The notes beneath the pieces are model-generated. The model worked only from the letters and a program-made list of their open reading frames with translations. It was not told where the DNA came from and did not search any database. A program made the translations under genes and the position numbers. Shown here piece after piece: positions 1 to 9,383 of a stretch of DNA of 64,000 nucleotides (positions within the stretch are counted from its first letter, which is position 1; every line of letters starts with the position of its first letter). The DNA comes from Helicobacter japonicus (GTDB lineage Bacteria; Campylobacterota; Campylobacteria; Campylobacterales; Helicobacteraceae): contig NZ_JRMQ02000005.1 of NCBI RefSeq assembly GCF_000762845.2, positions 62,001-126,000 on the forward strand, written 5' to 3'.

Positions 1-327
1 AGCTATATTTAGAAGTGATGATTTTGAATGGATTGAAATGATGACTTTAGATGCTTTTGTCAAAGAACATAATCTTGAAGTAGGCTTTATTAAGGTAGAT
101 ATTGAAGGCTTTGAAATGCCATTTTACAAGGTGCATTAGAGACAATTAAGACACAAAAACCTGCAATGCTTGTAAGTATTTATCATCAAGGAAGTGATTT
201 TTTTGGTATCAAACCTTTTTTGGAAGAGCTTAATTTTGGCTATACTTTTAGGATTCATAAACCAATAGATGAGAGTGTGTCAGAGGAGACTTGTTTATTT
301 TGCGAGGTGATAGATGAGAGTAATTAA
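1..327 (+). pseudogene. FkbM-family methyltransferase, 3' part, frameshifted
   Basis: The gene enters from the left edge. Reading from base 2 gives a class I methyltransferase segment with the FkbM hallmark VDIEGFE (about bases 95-115), then a premature stop at 128-130. A second frame from base 121 continues the family pattern (ILQGALETI...) to a TAA at 325-327. Adding one base near 118-120 would restore a single frame, probably a lost G so that ATG-GCC-ATT became ATGCCATT. Members methylate sugars, often in capsule or LPS. The 3' end converges on the cysK-like gene and overlaps it by 4 bases. The frameshift could be real decay or a sequencing error. Confidence 0.75.
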
Positions 328-1250
328 ATCAAATTGCGACTGAAATAGCGACTTAAATCATCGGCAAAAAGTGTTACTATAATGCTATTTTGCACTTTAT
401 TAGCAAGTTTAAGGCAAGCTTGCAGACACGCTCCAGAAGAGATTCCTGCTAAAACCCCCTCTTTTTTGGCGAGGATTCTTAATCCTTGATAAGCCTCCTC
501 ATCGCTTATCTTTTCTACGCTATCAATGAGTGAGGTATCCATTGTTTGAGGAATGACATTATTGCCAATGCCTTCTATATTTGCACAACCTTCTTTTCCT
601 CCACCAATGATAGAACCAATAGGGTCGCAAAGCACACCTTGTATGTGAGAATCTTGCTCTTTAAAGTAGCGCATACAGCCACTAAAACTTCCTCCACTTC
701 CTGCTCCACAAACAAAATAGTCAAAAATTGGCATACGAGTAGAGTAAAGTGTTTGCATATCAGTATAAATTTCTGCGGCTGTGGTGAGATAATGTGCGTA
801 TGGATTTTGTGGATTCTCAAATTGATTAAGGCTAAAGGATTGTGGAGTGGCTTCAAGAAGTTCTTTAGCTTTATCTATTGCTCCTTGCATACCTTTTTCT
901 GCTGGAGTCTGAATAATTTCTGCACCAAGTGCCCGAGCAAGTGTTTGCTTTTCTATTGAGAATTTATCGGGCACAACAAGTTTTACTTTGCAACCAAAAC
1001 GCTGTGCAACAAAAGCGATTCCAAGTCCTGTATTTCCAGCAGTTGCTTCAATCACTACAGAATCTTTTTTTAGTTTTCCTTCCTTAAAGAGTTTTTGAAA
1101 AATATATAATGCTATGCGGTCTTTCACACCACCTGCGGGATTGCAAGATTCTAATTTTGCAAAAATACGATTCTTGTTTGGAATCTGAATATGTGTGAGT
1201 TCTAAAAGTGGTGTATTGCCAATAAGCTCAAGACTTGAGTAAAAAATCAT
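324..1250 (-). CDS. cysK: PLP-dependent cysteine synthase / O-acetylserine-dependent cystathionine beta-synthase
   Basis: Beta-family PLP enzyme of about 308 residues. It carries the PLP-lysine segment NPAGGVKDR, the substrate loop EATAGNTG and the glycine-rich phosphate loop GAGSGG. The start at 1250 (MIFYSS) is chosen over an upstream in-frame codon because it follows an AAGAGG ribosome site and the family begins here. It sits one base after the stop of the metB-like gene. In H. pylori the corresponding pair (HP0107/HP0106, mccA/mccB) works in reverse trans-sulfuration, with the CysK-like enzyme making cystathionine from O-acetylserine and homocysteine. Sequence alone does not separate cysteine synthase from cystathionine synthase activity. 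Confidence 0.88.
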   Translation of the reverse strand: MIFYSSLELIGNTPLLELTHIQIPNKNRIFAKLESCNPAGGVKDRIALYIFQKLFKEGKLKKDSVVIEATAGNTGLGIAFVAQRFGCKVKLVVPDKFSIEKQTLARALGAEIIQTPAEKGMQGAIDKAKELLEATPQSFSLNQFENPQNPYAHYLTTAAEIYTDMQTLYSTRMPIFDYFVCGAGSGGSFSGCMRYFKEQDSHIQGVLCDPIGSIIGGGKEGCANIEGIGNNVIPQTMDTSLIDSVEKISDEEAYQGLRILAKKEGVLAGISSGACLQACLKLANKVQNSIIVTLFADDLSRYFSRNLI

Positions 1251-1251
1251 C

Positions 1252-2403
1252 TTACCTCTTTGATTTTTCAATAGCCTGATTAACATCATCAAGCAAATCT
1301 TGCGCATATTCTATGCCTACTGATAGGCGGATAAGATGTTCGGATATACCCATACTCTCACGTATATCTTTTGGGATTGAAGCGTGAGTCATAGATGCAG
1401 GGTGGCAAAGTAAGGATTCTACTCCTCCTAGACTTTCAGCTAGGACGATGATTTTAGTTGATTTAAAAAAGATTCTATAATCAAACTCTTTTTTAAGTTC
1501 AAAGCTTAACATTCCACCCCCACTGCGTGCTTGTGCATTTTGAATCTTATAGCCTTCATCGGTAGGCAATCCAGGATAATACACCTTCTTCACTGCTGGA
1601 TTTTCACTTAAGGCTTGAGCAAGAAAAAGTGCATTTTCGCAATGTCGTTGCATTCTTAAGCCTAGGGTTTTCATACCGCGTATGAGAAGAAAACTATCAA
1701 AAGGAGCAAGCACACCACCAATACTATTTTGCAAAAATCCAATCTTTTCAGCAAGGATAGAATCATTGACAACTACAAGACCTGCTACAAGGTCGCTATG
1801 TCCTCCAAGATATTTTGTTGCTGAATGCACGACAATGTCAATGCCAAGTTCTAAAGGCTTTTGTAAATAAGGAGTCATAAAGGTGTTATCCACAATGCTT
1901 AAAATACCTTTTTTCTTAGCAAGGGCAGCAACTTGCTCTAAGGGTGTAACGCTTAAGAGCGGATTTGCTGGAGTTTCTATAAGCACAGCCTTAACTTCTG
2001 GAGTAATAGCAGTTTCTAAAGCATTTAAATCGCGTGTGTCAATGATTTTATAGCCAATCTTAAAGTGTGAAAAAACTTTATCTAAGATTCTAAAAGTGCC
2101 ACCATAAACATTGTTTGAAATAATGATACTATCGCCACTTTGAAAAAGGCTTAAAATTGTGCCAATAGCTGCCATACCAGAGGCAAAAGCAAAACCAAAT
2201 TTTCCACCCTCGCATTCAGCAATAAGGCTTTCAATTCCATCGCGAGTGGGATTTTTGGTGCGTGAGTATTCATAGCCCAGATTCTCTCCTAATGCTCTTT
2301 GGGCATAGGTAGAAGTTTGATAAATAGGGAGATTCACAGCCCCTGTGCGTGGGTCTGTGGTAGCTCCGCCGTGAATAAGAAGTGTATCAAGTGGGCTTTT
2401 CAT
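1252..2403 (-). CDS. metB: Cystathionine gamma-lyase/gamma-synthase family enzyme
   Basis: Full-length (383 aa) gamma-family PLP enzyme of the Cys/Met metabolism class. Visible features are the N-terminal IHGG...YQTSTYAQ segment, EYSRTKNPTR, the PLP-stacking SGMAAIG region, ETPANPLL, the aspartate loop IVDNTFMTPYLQ, and the PLP lysine in SATKYLGGHSD. It is the first gene of a tight pair with the cysK-like gene, which suggests operation as cystathionine gamma-lyase (mccB) supplying cysteine from methionine. The gamma-synthase reaction cannot be excluded from sequence. Confidence 0.9.
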   Translation of the reverse strand: MKSPLDTLLIHGGATTDPRTGAVNLPIYQTSTYAQRALGENLGYEYSRTKNPTRDGIESLIAECEGGKFGFAFASGMAAIGTILSLFQSGDSIIISNNVYGGTFRILDKVFSHFKIGYKIIDTRDLNALETAITPEVKAVLIETPANPLLSVTPLEQVAALAKKKGILSIVDNTFMTPYLQKPLELGIDIVVHSATKYLGGHSDLVAGLVVVNDSILAEKIGFLQNSIGGVLAPFDSFLLIRGMKTLGLRMQRHCENALFLAQALSENPAVKKVYYPGLPTDEGYKIQNAQARSGGGMLSFELKKEFDYRIFFKSTKIIVLAESLGGVESLLCHPASMTHASIPKDIRESMGISEHLIRLSVGIEYAQDLLDDVNQAIEKSKR

Positions 2404-2413
2404 ACTTTATCCT

Positions 2414-3184
2414 TTATTTGCAAATATATTTAACTTGAATTTTCGCTGTGATTTCTTGCTCTTTGGGCATAGGAAGCTCCCAGCTTGTATCGGCATAAGC
2501 ACTCATATTGCTTGTTTCAAGTCGAGCAAATTTGGGTTGTATAGAATGTGTGTTGAGTGAATCTGCACTTGATAGAGCACATTTTTTACCTGCAATTTTA
2601 GAATATTCATCTTCTTTGTTTTTGGCAAGTTTGAGTGCTTTTTCAAAGGCTTTATCTTGTGCTTCTTGCAAAGATTCAGAAGTGGCGATGACATTCACAT
2701 TTGGTGCAAGAAAGCTAAGATATTTATTTTTATTGATTTTTTTATCGATTTCTGCAATGAAGCTATCATATTCTTTCTTTTTTTTACTTGGCACATCACA
2801 TTCAAGGCTAAAGCCTAATGTATAGCCTACTGTGTCTCTTGCTGCACCATCTTTATATTGAATATTTGGGCGTAAATCGTGATTACCACCCTCACAGAAT
2901 CCACTTTTTTTACTTAAGGCAATAATGTCGTTTAGTGTGTTAGCAATATCTTTTTTTGTAGTAGGCTCTATTTCACCACCTTTGCGTAAAGTATCGCTTT
3001 CTGTAATGCGGATATTTGCTTTGTAAGCATTTGGCATAATATTTTGCGAGACAGATACATTTGTATAAAGACAAAGTGTATTTTGGGGACATTCATTGGT
3101 GCTAAGTGCATTGTTATCGCTACTACAAGCATTTATCATAAAAGCTACAAGTCCTAATGTTGAAATATAGAGAATAGGTTTCAT
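2414..3184 (-). CDS. Putative SIMPL-domain (DUF541-like) lipoprotein
   Basis: A 256-residue protein. The start at 3184 (MKPILYI) has an AAAAGGAGAG ribosome site; a longer in-frame start is less likely. A signal peptide ends in a lipobox (INAC), so the protein should be lipid-anchored. The mature part has a low-complexity start, then a region resembling SIMPL/YggE proteins: an oscillating N-terminal strand (KANIRI), an internal GYTLGFSLEC segment, and a lysine-rich helix followed by an (L)ETSNMSAYAD strand. The function is unknown; SIMPL proteins are linked to envelope stress. Only 10 bp separate it from the downstream metB start, so co-transcription is possible. Confidence 0.6.
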   Translation of the reverse strand: MKPILYISTLGLVAFMINACSSDNNALSTNECPQNTLCLYTNVSVSQNIMPNAYKANIRITESDTLRKGGEIEPTTKKDIANTLNDIIALSKKSGFCEGGNHDLRPNIQYKDGAARDTVGYTLGFSLECDVPSKKKKEYDSFIAEIDKKINKNKYLSFLAPNVNVIATSESLQEAQDKAFEKALKLAKNKEDEYSKIAGKKCALSSADSLNTHSIQPKFARLETSNMSAYADTSWELPMPKEQEITAKIQVKYICK

Positions 3185-3234
3185 TTTCTCTCCTTTTTTG
3201 TAAATTGCCAAAAATTATAACTATTTTCGGTAAC

Positions 3235-4992
3235 TTACTCGTAATCGATAAAACCATTTTTTGGAAGGATAAGTCGTATATTTTTAGGGAGATATTCTAA
3301 AATTTTATCAAGAAAAATATGATTGCCTAGCATATCACCAAGTAAAAGGACATTGTGAAGCGCAAGATTTGTTGAGCAATCTCGCACGAATGTAGCAATA
3401 AATTCACTTAGAGAATCTAAGATTCCAAAACTTAGGATTTCATCTTCCATTTTCGCACACTTAAAACTAATACAGGAACGGACAATACGAGGATAATCAA
3501 GGCTTAGATTATTGCCCTCACGCAAGAGTTTGTAATCAATGCGAGGTCCTCTCTCACGCACAAAACGATAAGCATAATGGAATAGAGTATTTTTATTAGT
3601 CGTGTTTGTAGCTGTGTGAGGTTGTAATCCCAAAATCAAAGCGCAAGTATCAAATATATCGATGAGATTATGAGTAGGGCTAGATGTTTTTGGGAGATTA
3701 AAAATATTTAAGAGAATCTGAGGAAAATGAGTGCCAAAATTTTTTATAAGTTCATCGCCACTTTCATAGGAGCGTGCAATAGTTTCAAGCGTTAAATGTG
3801 GATTGTTATCAAAGCTAATATCAAGCAAAATTTTAGGAGGGTTGTGCGTGATAAGAAATGCACTTGGGTGTTTGGTGCTCAAATAAATCACAAGATGAGC
3901 TTCTTTAGAATCTGCTTCTATATGTGTATCTATGAGGGACTGCAAAGTATGATTTTGTGCAATATGTGTGTCAATAAACATACCATTTTGTGCAATACTT
4001 AGAATCTGCTCTTTCGGAGCAGGGGAGTGTGAAAAATCACAATATGGTTTTTCTGTCGTGTGTGAAAGAAAAAAATAGCCTATTTCATCTTGCAAGAGAA
4101 GTGCGCTAATGAGTGCTAAAGGCATATCATAGGGCAAACCGACTTTCACTAAGCCGCATTCATTGAGGGGAAATTGGTTTTCAAATACTTCTTTTGGCAC
4201 AAGATAAGTGAGAGGCTTTTCAAAACTTGCCAAAGTATGAATATATGATTCCTTGGTGCGAAAATAAGTTTTTAGCGAAGCAATATCGCATAAAATAGTT
4301 GTATGAGTGTGTGCTGTGGGTGTAAGAGAAAGTAGCTGTGTGCCCCTTGAGGTGCAAAAAGCTATGTTCTGCCCTTTTTTAAGAGAATGAATAATGTCTA
4401 TAAAATATGTTTTATCCTGCATTGTAAGGGCTTTATGTGTTGGGGCATTTGGCGGATTAAGCAGTGCAAAATTTTCACTTTCAGGATTTAGAATCTGTTG
4501 TGTCTGCAAGGGTGTGTAATAGTAGGTCTTAGGCATATGAAAATGAGAAAGTATAGATTGTGCATCTTCTAAAATAACATTTGGTGGATAATCAGGAATA
4601 ACAAGAGGTAAGGTTTGCATAAAAATATCTTTGAGAGATAGTTTAGAATCTAGTGTGTTGAGCGTTTCATAAAAAGTTTGTGTTGGATTTATGGGATTTA
4701 ATTGTAAAAAAGAAAAATAAAGTGATAAAGGTAAGAGATGTGTCATATTATTTGCAAAAGTGAGAATGTTTTCTGTTAAGCATATTTTTTGAGTTATAAA
4801 AGATTCTAAAAGGTTTGTAGAATTATAATGAGATTCTATAAGGGTTTTGAGGTTGGGTATAAGGCAATGTGTTTGTTGATTATGTGTATAAAAAAAAGCT
4901 TCTAATTGTAGATTTTGAGCTTCGTTAGCAAGGATATATAGAAAAAAATCCTTATCTTCGCTTGTATTAGAAAAAATAAAATCATAAATCAT
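3235..4992 (-). CDS. hydE: HydE, hydrogenase accessory protein with HypF-like features
   Basis: Last gene of the hydABCDE operon (585 aa). Its start overlaps the hydD stop by 4 bases. It is assigned by position, matching the H. pylori HP0631-HP0635 order. The sequence looks like a much-diverged HypF (carbamoyltransferase) core. A mid-protein GLPYDMPLALI resembles the LPYTPLHHLL segment of the HypF YrdC-like domain. The C-terminus (LLLGDMLGNHIFLDKIL) resembles the LSGGVFQNRLL motif of the Kae1-like domain. The acylphosphatase and zinc-finger parts of HypF are not seen and the ATP-site glycines are altered. The role is unproven; it may assist [NiFe] maturation or membrane assembly. Confidence 0.72.
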   Translation of the reverse strand: MIYDFIFSNTSEDKDFFLYILANEAQNLQLEAFFYTHNQQTHCLIPNLKTLIESHYNSTNLLESFITQKICLTENILTFANNMTHLLPLSLYFSFLQLNPINPTQTFYETLNTLDSKLSLKDIFMQTLPLVIPDYPPNVILEDAQSILSHFHMPKTYYYTPLQTQQILNPESENFALLNPPNAPTHKALTMQDKTYFIDIIHSLKKGQNIAFCTSRGTQLLSLTPTAHTHTTILCDIASLKTYFRTKESYIHTLASFEKPLTYLVPKEVFENQFPLNECGLVKVGLPYDMPLALISALLLQDEIGYFFLSHTTEKPYCDFSHSPAPKEQILSIAQNGMFIDTHIAQNHTLQSLIDTHIEADSKEAHLVIYLSTKHPSAFLITHNPPKILLDISFDNNPHLTLETIARSYESGDELIKNFGTHFPQILLNIFNLPKTSSPTHNLIDIFDTCALILGLQPHTATNTTNKNTLFHYAYRFVRERGPRIDYKLLREGNNLSLDYPRIVRSCISFKCAKMEDEILSFGILDSLSEFIATFVRDCSTNLALHNVLLLGDMLGNHIFLDKILEYLPKNIRLILPKNGFIDYE

Positions 4993-5528
4993 TCATAGCC
5001 TCTAAATGAGCCATTAGCAACTTCCTGTAAATCTCTATTATCAATTTTTTTTGCATAGATTCCATTTTCTTCTAAAAACTCCAGAGCAAGTTTTTCCATA
5101 AGCTTTGCTCCTTCCTTTACTGGATGTGAAAGAGTAAAGGCTGTATCTTCTCCAATCACTTCGGGAATAATACCAATAATTTTAACAGGTGGTAAATCGC
5201 CATTAATTGCTGTGAGACGCAATGTTTGAAGCATTTCTACCTCGTGCGCACTTCCTGCCCAAGTAATAATATTTGGGACATTATCAAAATCAAAATAATA
5301 TACCTCACCAATGTTAGCATTATTGACACTTACACAATCCAAGATAAGCACTTTGTCATAAGAAGTGATAAGAGGGATAAGCATAGAGGCAAGTGTGCCA
5401 CCATCAACAAAATCTACTTGATTTTCTCCGCTAAAGTGGTAGTTTAGCTTTAAAAAATTGCTTAAATGCACGCCAATACCCTCATCACCAAAGAGGATAT
5501 TGCCAATGCCAAGCACAAGAATTTTCAT
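4989..5528 (-). CDS. hydD: HydD, [NiFe]-hydrogenase maturation endopeptidase
   Basis: Peptidase family M52 (HybD/HoxM type), 179 aa. The first nickel-ligand acid is in GIGNILFGDEGIG, the second in the VDGGT/ILDCVSV region, and the histidine in GSAHEVEMLQTL. The enzyme probes nickel in the immature large subunit and removes its C-terminal extension after the last metal ligand. The gene follows hydC in the same operon (11 bp gap) and overlaps hydE by 4 bp. Its substrate is inferred to be HydB, whose cleavage motif DPCIACAVH lies 22 residues from its encoded end. Confidence 0.93.
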   Translation of the reverse strand: MKILVLGIGNILFGDEGIGVHLSNFLKLNYHFSGENQVDFVDGGTLASMLIPLITSYDKVLILDCVSVNNANIGEVYYFDFDNVPNIITWAGSAHEVEMLQTLRLTAINGDLPPVKIIGIIPEVIGEDTAFTLSHPVKEGAKLMEKLALEFLEENGIYAKKIDNRDLQEVANGSFRGYE

Positions 5529-5539
5529 TTCGGCTTTTA

Positions 5540-6298
5540 TCAGACTTTTACTTCATCAGTGTATCGAACACCACTTACGATAGCATCTACACCACCATTT
5601 GGATATTTAATGGAATTCCATACCGCCATATAAATATGCACAGGGATAAAAATGATAAATCCCCAAGTAAGAATATGGTGTAGGTTTCGGACATTTGATA
5701 AGCCTCCACAAAGTACCTCTACCCATTTAAAGCAAAAAGCTAAAATTGCACCAAGCCCATCGTGATAAACATTGTAATAGAGCACCACACCTGTAAGTGA
5801 GATGAGTAGCACAAGCAAGGCAAGAAAAAAATATGTAATAAATTGCAATGGATTGTATGCACCATTGATATGTGGGTGAGAACCTAAAAAGAGATAAGTC
5901 TTAATTTGTGCAATCCACACTTTTGAATCTATAGCTTGTTTAAAAGATACGCGCTCAGGCGAAGATTTCTTATCAAAGATAAAGAGATAGATTCTAAAAA
6001 TTGAAATAGCAATAAGCACAAATCCCATAATCAAATGCACACTGCGAATATAGGCTTGCATATATGATGTTTCTGCCACACCCATTGATTGCTCAATCAC
6101 TACATCTCCTTTGATGATACCTTGCAATGTGGCTTGTGTCATATCTGGTTGAGAGATAATAAATGGCGAGGCGATATAAAATCCAGTAGCAATAAGCACA
6201 AAGATACATAATGCCCTTAACCAGTGGAATATACGAGTGAGCCCAGAGAACTCCTCGTGCATATGGAGCTCTTTTTTAGACATTTCAACTTTATTCAT
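5540..6298 (-). CDS. hydC: HydC, [NiFe]-hydrogenase di-heme cytochrome b subunit
   Basis: Membrane anchor of about 252 residues with four hydrophobic segments. Candidate heme-b histidines are in [23 protein letters not shown] and VHIYMAVW. In this family the cytochrome passes electrons from periplasmic H2 oxidation to menaquinone. The start at 6298 (MNKVEMS) has an AAAGGAGAC site. A longer in-frame start at 6325 would overlap the hydB end and lacks such a site. A cytoplasmic loop rich in K/S follows the second helix region. Confidence 0.93.
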   Translation of the reverse strand: MNKVEMSKKELHMHEEFSGLTRIFHWLRALCIFVLIATGFYIASPFIISQPDMTQATLQGIIKGDVVIEQSMGVAETSYMQAYIRSVHLIMGFVLIAISIFRIYLFIFDKKSSPERVSFKQAIDSKVWIAQIKTYLFLGSHPHINGAYNPLQFITYFFLALLVLLISLTGVVLYYNVYHDGLGAILAFCFKWVEVLCGGLSNVRNLHHILTWGFIIFIPVHIYMAVWNSIKYPNGGVDAIVSGVRYTDEVKV

Positions 6299-6308
6299 AT
6301 CGTCTCCT

Positions 6309-8039
6309 TTAGTGAAGTCTTGCAAATGATGGCTCTACTTTGTATTGACTTAGCTCATTGCCTTGTGTATCCATAACATGTACTGCACAAGCGATACAAG
6401 GATCAAATGAGTGAATATGGCGGATAATTTCTAAAGGTTGTGTGATATCTTTAACCTGTGTTCCAATCAAACTCATTTCATAAGGTCCTTTTTGTCCTTT
6501 AGAATCGCGAGGACCTGCATTCCAAGTAGAAGGCACAACCGCTTGATAATTTTCAATCACACCATTTTTAATACGCACCCAATGGCTAAGCATTCCTCGT
6601 GGGACATTACCAATATAACGTCCTTTGTATTCTTTATGCTTATCTATAACATAAGGTGCGCAGGTGCTTTTATCACCAGAGGCAAGATTTGCAGTAAGTG
6701 CATTAAAAGCCTTAAGACCATTGTCTGCCACAACTTTGCATTCAATTGCACGTGCTGCAGTTCTACCAAGTGTGCTAAAGATTGCCTCTAGTGGCAACCC
6801 TGTAATATTTAAAAATTCATCTACAACTTTTACAATTGCTGGATTACCACTCGCATATCCTACAACTACGCTTGCAAGAGGTCCCACTTCCATAGGTTCT
6901 CCATCATATCGTGGAGATTTAATCCACGAATATTTACCATTTTCATCAATAATTTTAGAATCTACAAGTTTGCCATCAGCACCGATTGTCTGAGCATCTT
7001 TGAATCCTGTATATTTTGGATTTGTTTTACCATCATAAGGGTGGAGAGGCTCATTGTCTTCATACCAAGAGTGTGTAGCTTCCTCTGTAATTTTACTTTC
7101 ATCAATAGGATATACCTTACTTAAATCACCATTTTTAACAATTCCACTGCTAAAAAGCCATTCATCTTCACCTACTTGCATTTCTTGGAAGCTGATGAAA
7201 TTTTTTACCCCACAACCTTTAAGCACAGAATCCTCAACTTTGTAAGATTCAGCTGCCATAATAATATCTGCCCAGTATGCACGATTAATAAAATCTACTA
7301 TTTCTTTATATTTTGAAAGCCACTCACCCAATCGGCTAGGATCTAAAATATCCATAACAGAAGTTACACCACCCACGGTAAGGCTTTGTGGATGTGGGTT
7401 TTTTGCACCAAAAATTGCCATCATTTGGGCAATTATACGTTGCACTTCAAGAAGTTTGAGATAATGTGAGAGAACAATAAGATTCTGTTCTGGAGTAAAT
7501 CTGTATGTTTTGTGCCCCCAATATGCGTTAGCAAATGGTCCTAATGCACCTTGTTTTACGAAATTTGCTACTTTTTCTTGCACAGCTTTTAAATCGTTTT
7601 CCCCCGTATAAAGAGGATTTGCACTATATTTAAATGCAAGTTTTGCTGCTTTGTCACAATCAGCTTTTAATGCAGAAGTAATATCACACCAATCAAGTCC
7701 GTGTAAAGTATAAAAATGCACTGCGTGGTCGTGCAAGAAAAGTGAGATATTCATCAATGTGCGCGTGAGAATTGCATTAAGTGGCGGTTTAATGCCAAGT
7801 GCGTTTTCAACAGCGACAATCCCTGCTTTATAGTGAGAGTAGGTGCATACACCACAAATTCTTTGCACAAGGAATCCAGCATCACGTGGGTCGCGGTTTT
7901 TTACAATTGTTTCTAATCCTCTCCATAAAGTTGAGGTAGAAAATGCATCTTGTATAACATTATTATCATCAACAATCACTTCAATACGCAAATGCCCTTC
8001 AATTCTTGTAATTGGATCTACTATTATACGTTTTGTCAT
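6309..8039 (-). CDS. hydB: HydB, [NiFe]-hydrogenase large subunit
   Basis: Catalytic subunit precursor (576 aa). The N-terminal nickel ligands are C62 and C65 in [10 protein letters not shown]. The C-terminal pair is in DPCIACAVH (about residues 546-554). A 22-residue tail follows the histidine and is expected to be removed by HydD. The RIEGHLR motif near residue 12 is typical of the family. The gene is third-last in a minus-strand operon, 10 bp after hydA. The protein should be co-exported with HydA through the Tat pathway and face the periplasm. Confidence 0.97.
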   Translation of the reverse strand: MTKRIIVDPITRIEGHLRIEVIVDDNNVIQDAFSTSTLWRGLETIVKNRDPRDAGFLVQRICGVCTYSHYKAGIVAVENALGIKPPLNAILTRTLMNISLFLHDHAVHFYTLHGLDWCDITSALKADCDKAAKLAFKYSANPLYTGENDLKAVQEKVANFVKQGALGPFANAYWGHKTYRFTPEQNLIVLSHYLKLLEVQRIIAQMMAIFGAKNPHPQSLTVGGVTSVMDILDPSRLGEWLSKYKEIVDFINRAYWADIIMAAESYKVEDSVLKGCGVKNFISFQEMQVGEDEWLFSSGIVKNGDLSKVYPIDESKITEEATHSWYEDNEPLHPYDGKTNPKYTGFKDAQTIGADGKLVDSKIIDENGKYSWIKSPRYDGEPMEVGPLASVVVGYASGNPAIVKVVDEFLNITGLPLEAIFSTLGRTAARAIECKVVADNGLKAFNALTANLASGDKSTCAPYVIDKHKEYKGRYIGNVPRGMLSHWVRIKNGVIENYQAVVPSTWNAGPRDSKGQKGPYEMSLIGTQVKDITQPLEIIRHIHSFDPCIACAVHVMDTQGNELSQYKVEPSFARLH

Positions 8040-8049
8040 TTTTTACTCC

Positions 8050-9210
8050 TTATTTTGCATTCTGTGTTGAGCTAATAATGGCGTGTGCTGCTATACCTAC
8101 TGCTGCAGCTCCAAGTATTACTGCACCGATAGTATCTGCTGTTTTATCTGCACCCATTCCATTATAATTTGTCGCATAGAGGCGATTACCGATAGGTTCT
8201 TCAAATGGATTCATAGTATCCCAAAAATTTGGCTCACTACAACCTATACAGCCGTGTCCTGCACCAATAGGCCAATTCGTGTGTTGATTAAATCGCAATT
8301 TTGAGCAGTTATTGAAAGTGTAAGGACCTTTGCACCCGACTTTATAAAGACAATAGCCTTTTTGTGCATTTTCATCACCAAAATGCTCTACAAATTGTCC
8401 TGCATCAAATCGTCCTCTGCGCTCACATAAATCGTGGATTCTTAATCCATAAGCCCAAGTTGGACGATTATAAGCATCAAGTGTAGGTAATTCACCAAAG
8501 AGAATAAAATGCAACACATTTCCTACGATATTTTTTTCACTTGGCGGACAACCGGGTACATTAATCACTTTGCGATCTGTAATTTTGCTAAGAGGCATAG
8601 CATTTGTTGGGTTTGGATAAGCAGCTTGCACCCCACCAAAACTTGAACAAGTTCCGATAGCAAAGATTGCTTTTGCATTTTTTGCTGCTATTCTAGCTTC
8701 TTCTGCACCTGTGCGTCCGTGTCCTCCTATAGTGAGATAGAATTCGCTACTTCCTTTTGGAATCCCACCTTCTACCATAAGAATATATTCACCGGCATAT
8801 TTATGAATAGCATTTTCGAGATTTGCTTCAGCTTGCCAACCAGAAGCCGCCATAACGGTTTCGTGATATTCAAGACTAATATAATCAAAGATAAGAGAAT
8901 CTATGCTAGGCGCATCACTCCGCAATAAACTTTCACTGCAGCCGGTGCATTCTGCCATATGAAGCCATACGACAGGGAGTCGGTTCGCAAGTTCTGCAGC
9001 TTTTGCAGTTAATGGAGCAAAACTTGCAGGAAGTGCAAGTGCGGCAGTCATCATACCAGACCATTTAATAAAATCTCGGCGCGAGAATCCTTTAGACTTT
9101 AACTCTTGAAGTAAGTTTTTGTCTGCATTGTGGGCGGAAACTTTGGAGAGTCGCTCAAGTCTTTTGGAAGCTTTTTGAAACAACTCCTGATGAGCATCTT
9201 GTATTTTCAT
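8050..9210 (-). CDS. hydA: HydA, [NiFe]-hydrogenase small subunit, Tat-exported
   Basis: Iron-sulfur electron-transfer subunit (386 aa). A long N-terminal extension carries the twin-arginine motif SRRDFIKW (RR at about 44-45), then a hydrophobic stretch ending near AKA. The proximal-cluster cysteines are in ECTGCSES and GTCSSFGG. The GCPPSEKN motif and further cysteines in the GCKGP, NCSK and GCIGCSEP regions complete the cluster set. A C-terminal hydrophobic anchor (AVILGAAAVGIAAHAII) is present. It is the first gene of the operon. The 173 bp upstream are AT-rich and I see no clear promoter or operator there. Confidence 0.96.
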   Translation of the reverse strand: MKIQDAHQELFQKASKRLERLSKVSAHNADKNLLQELKSKGFSRRDFIKWSGMMTAALALPASFAPLTAKAAELANRLPVVWLHMAECTGCSESLLRSDAPSIDSLIFDYISLEYHETVMAASGWQAEANLENAIHKYAGEYILMVEGGIPKGSSEFYLTIGGHGRTGAEEARIAAKNAKAIFAIGTCSSFGGVQAAYPNPTNAMPLSKITDRKVINVPGCPPSEKNIVGNVLHFILFGELPTLDAYNRPTWAYGLRIHDLCERRGRFDAGQFVEHFGDENAQKGYCLYKVGCKGPYTFNNCSKLRFNQHTNWPIGAGHGCIGCSEPNFWDTMNPFEEPIGNRLYATNYNGMGADKTADTIGAVILGAAAVGIAAHAIISSTQNAK

Positions 9211-9383
9211 AGCAATCCTTTCTGTTGTGTTTTGCGTTTAACTATATTTTACAATGTTTCAAAATATATTGAGAATTGAGAGGGATAAAAAGTATTTTTT
9301 TTAAAAAATAAAAGTTACAAAAGGTAAATAGAGTTTTAATATTAATACGAATAAAAAAAATGTATGAATCTTCAAATCTTGTT

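Noticed and set aside
546-959. 137-codon ORF on the plus strand inside the cysK-like gene
   Set aside because: It is a shadow of the real gene on the other strand; no family resemblance and no ribosome site.
9211-9383. NikR, Fur or sigma54 site in front of hydA
   Set aside because: The gap is AT-rich but I could not find a convincing palindrome or GG-N10-GC element.
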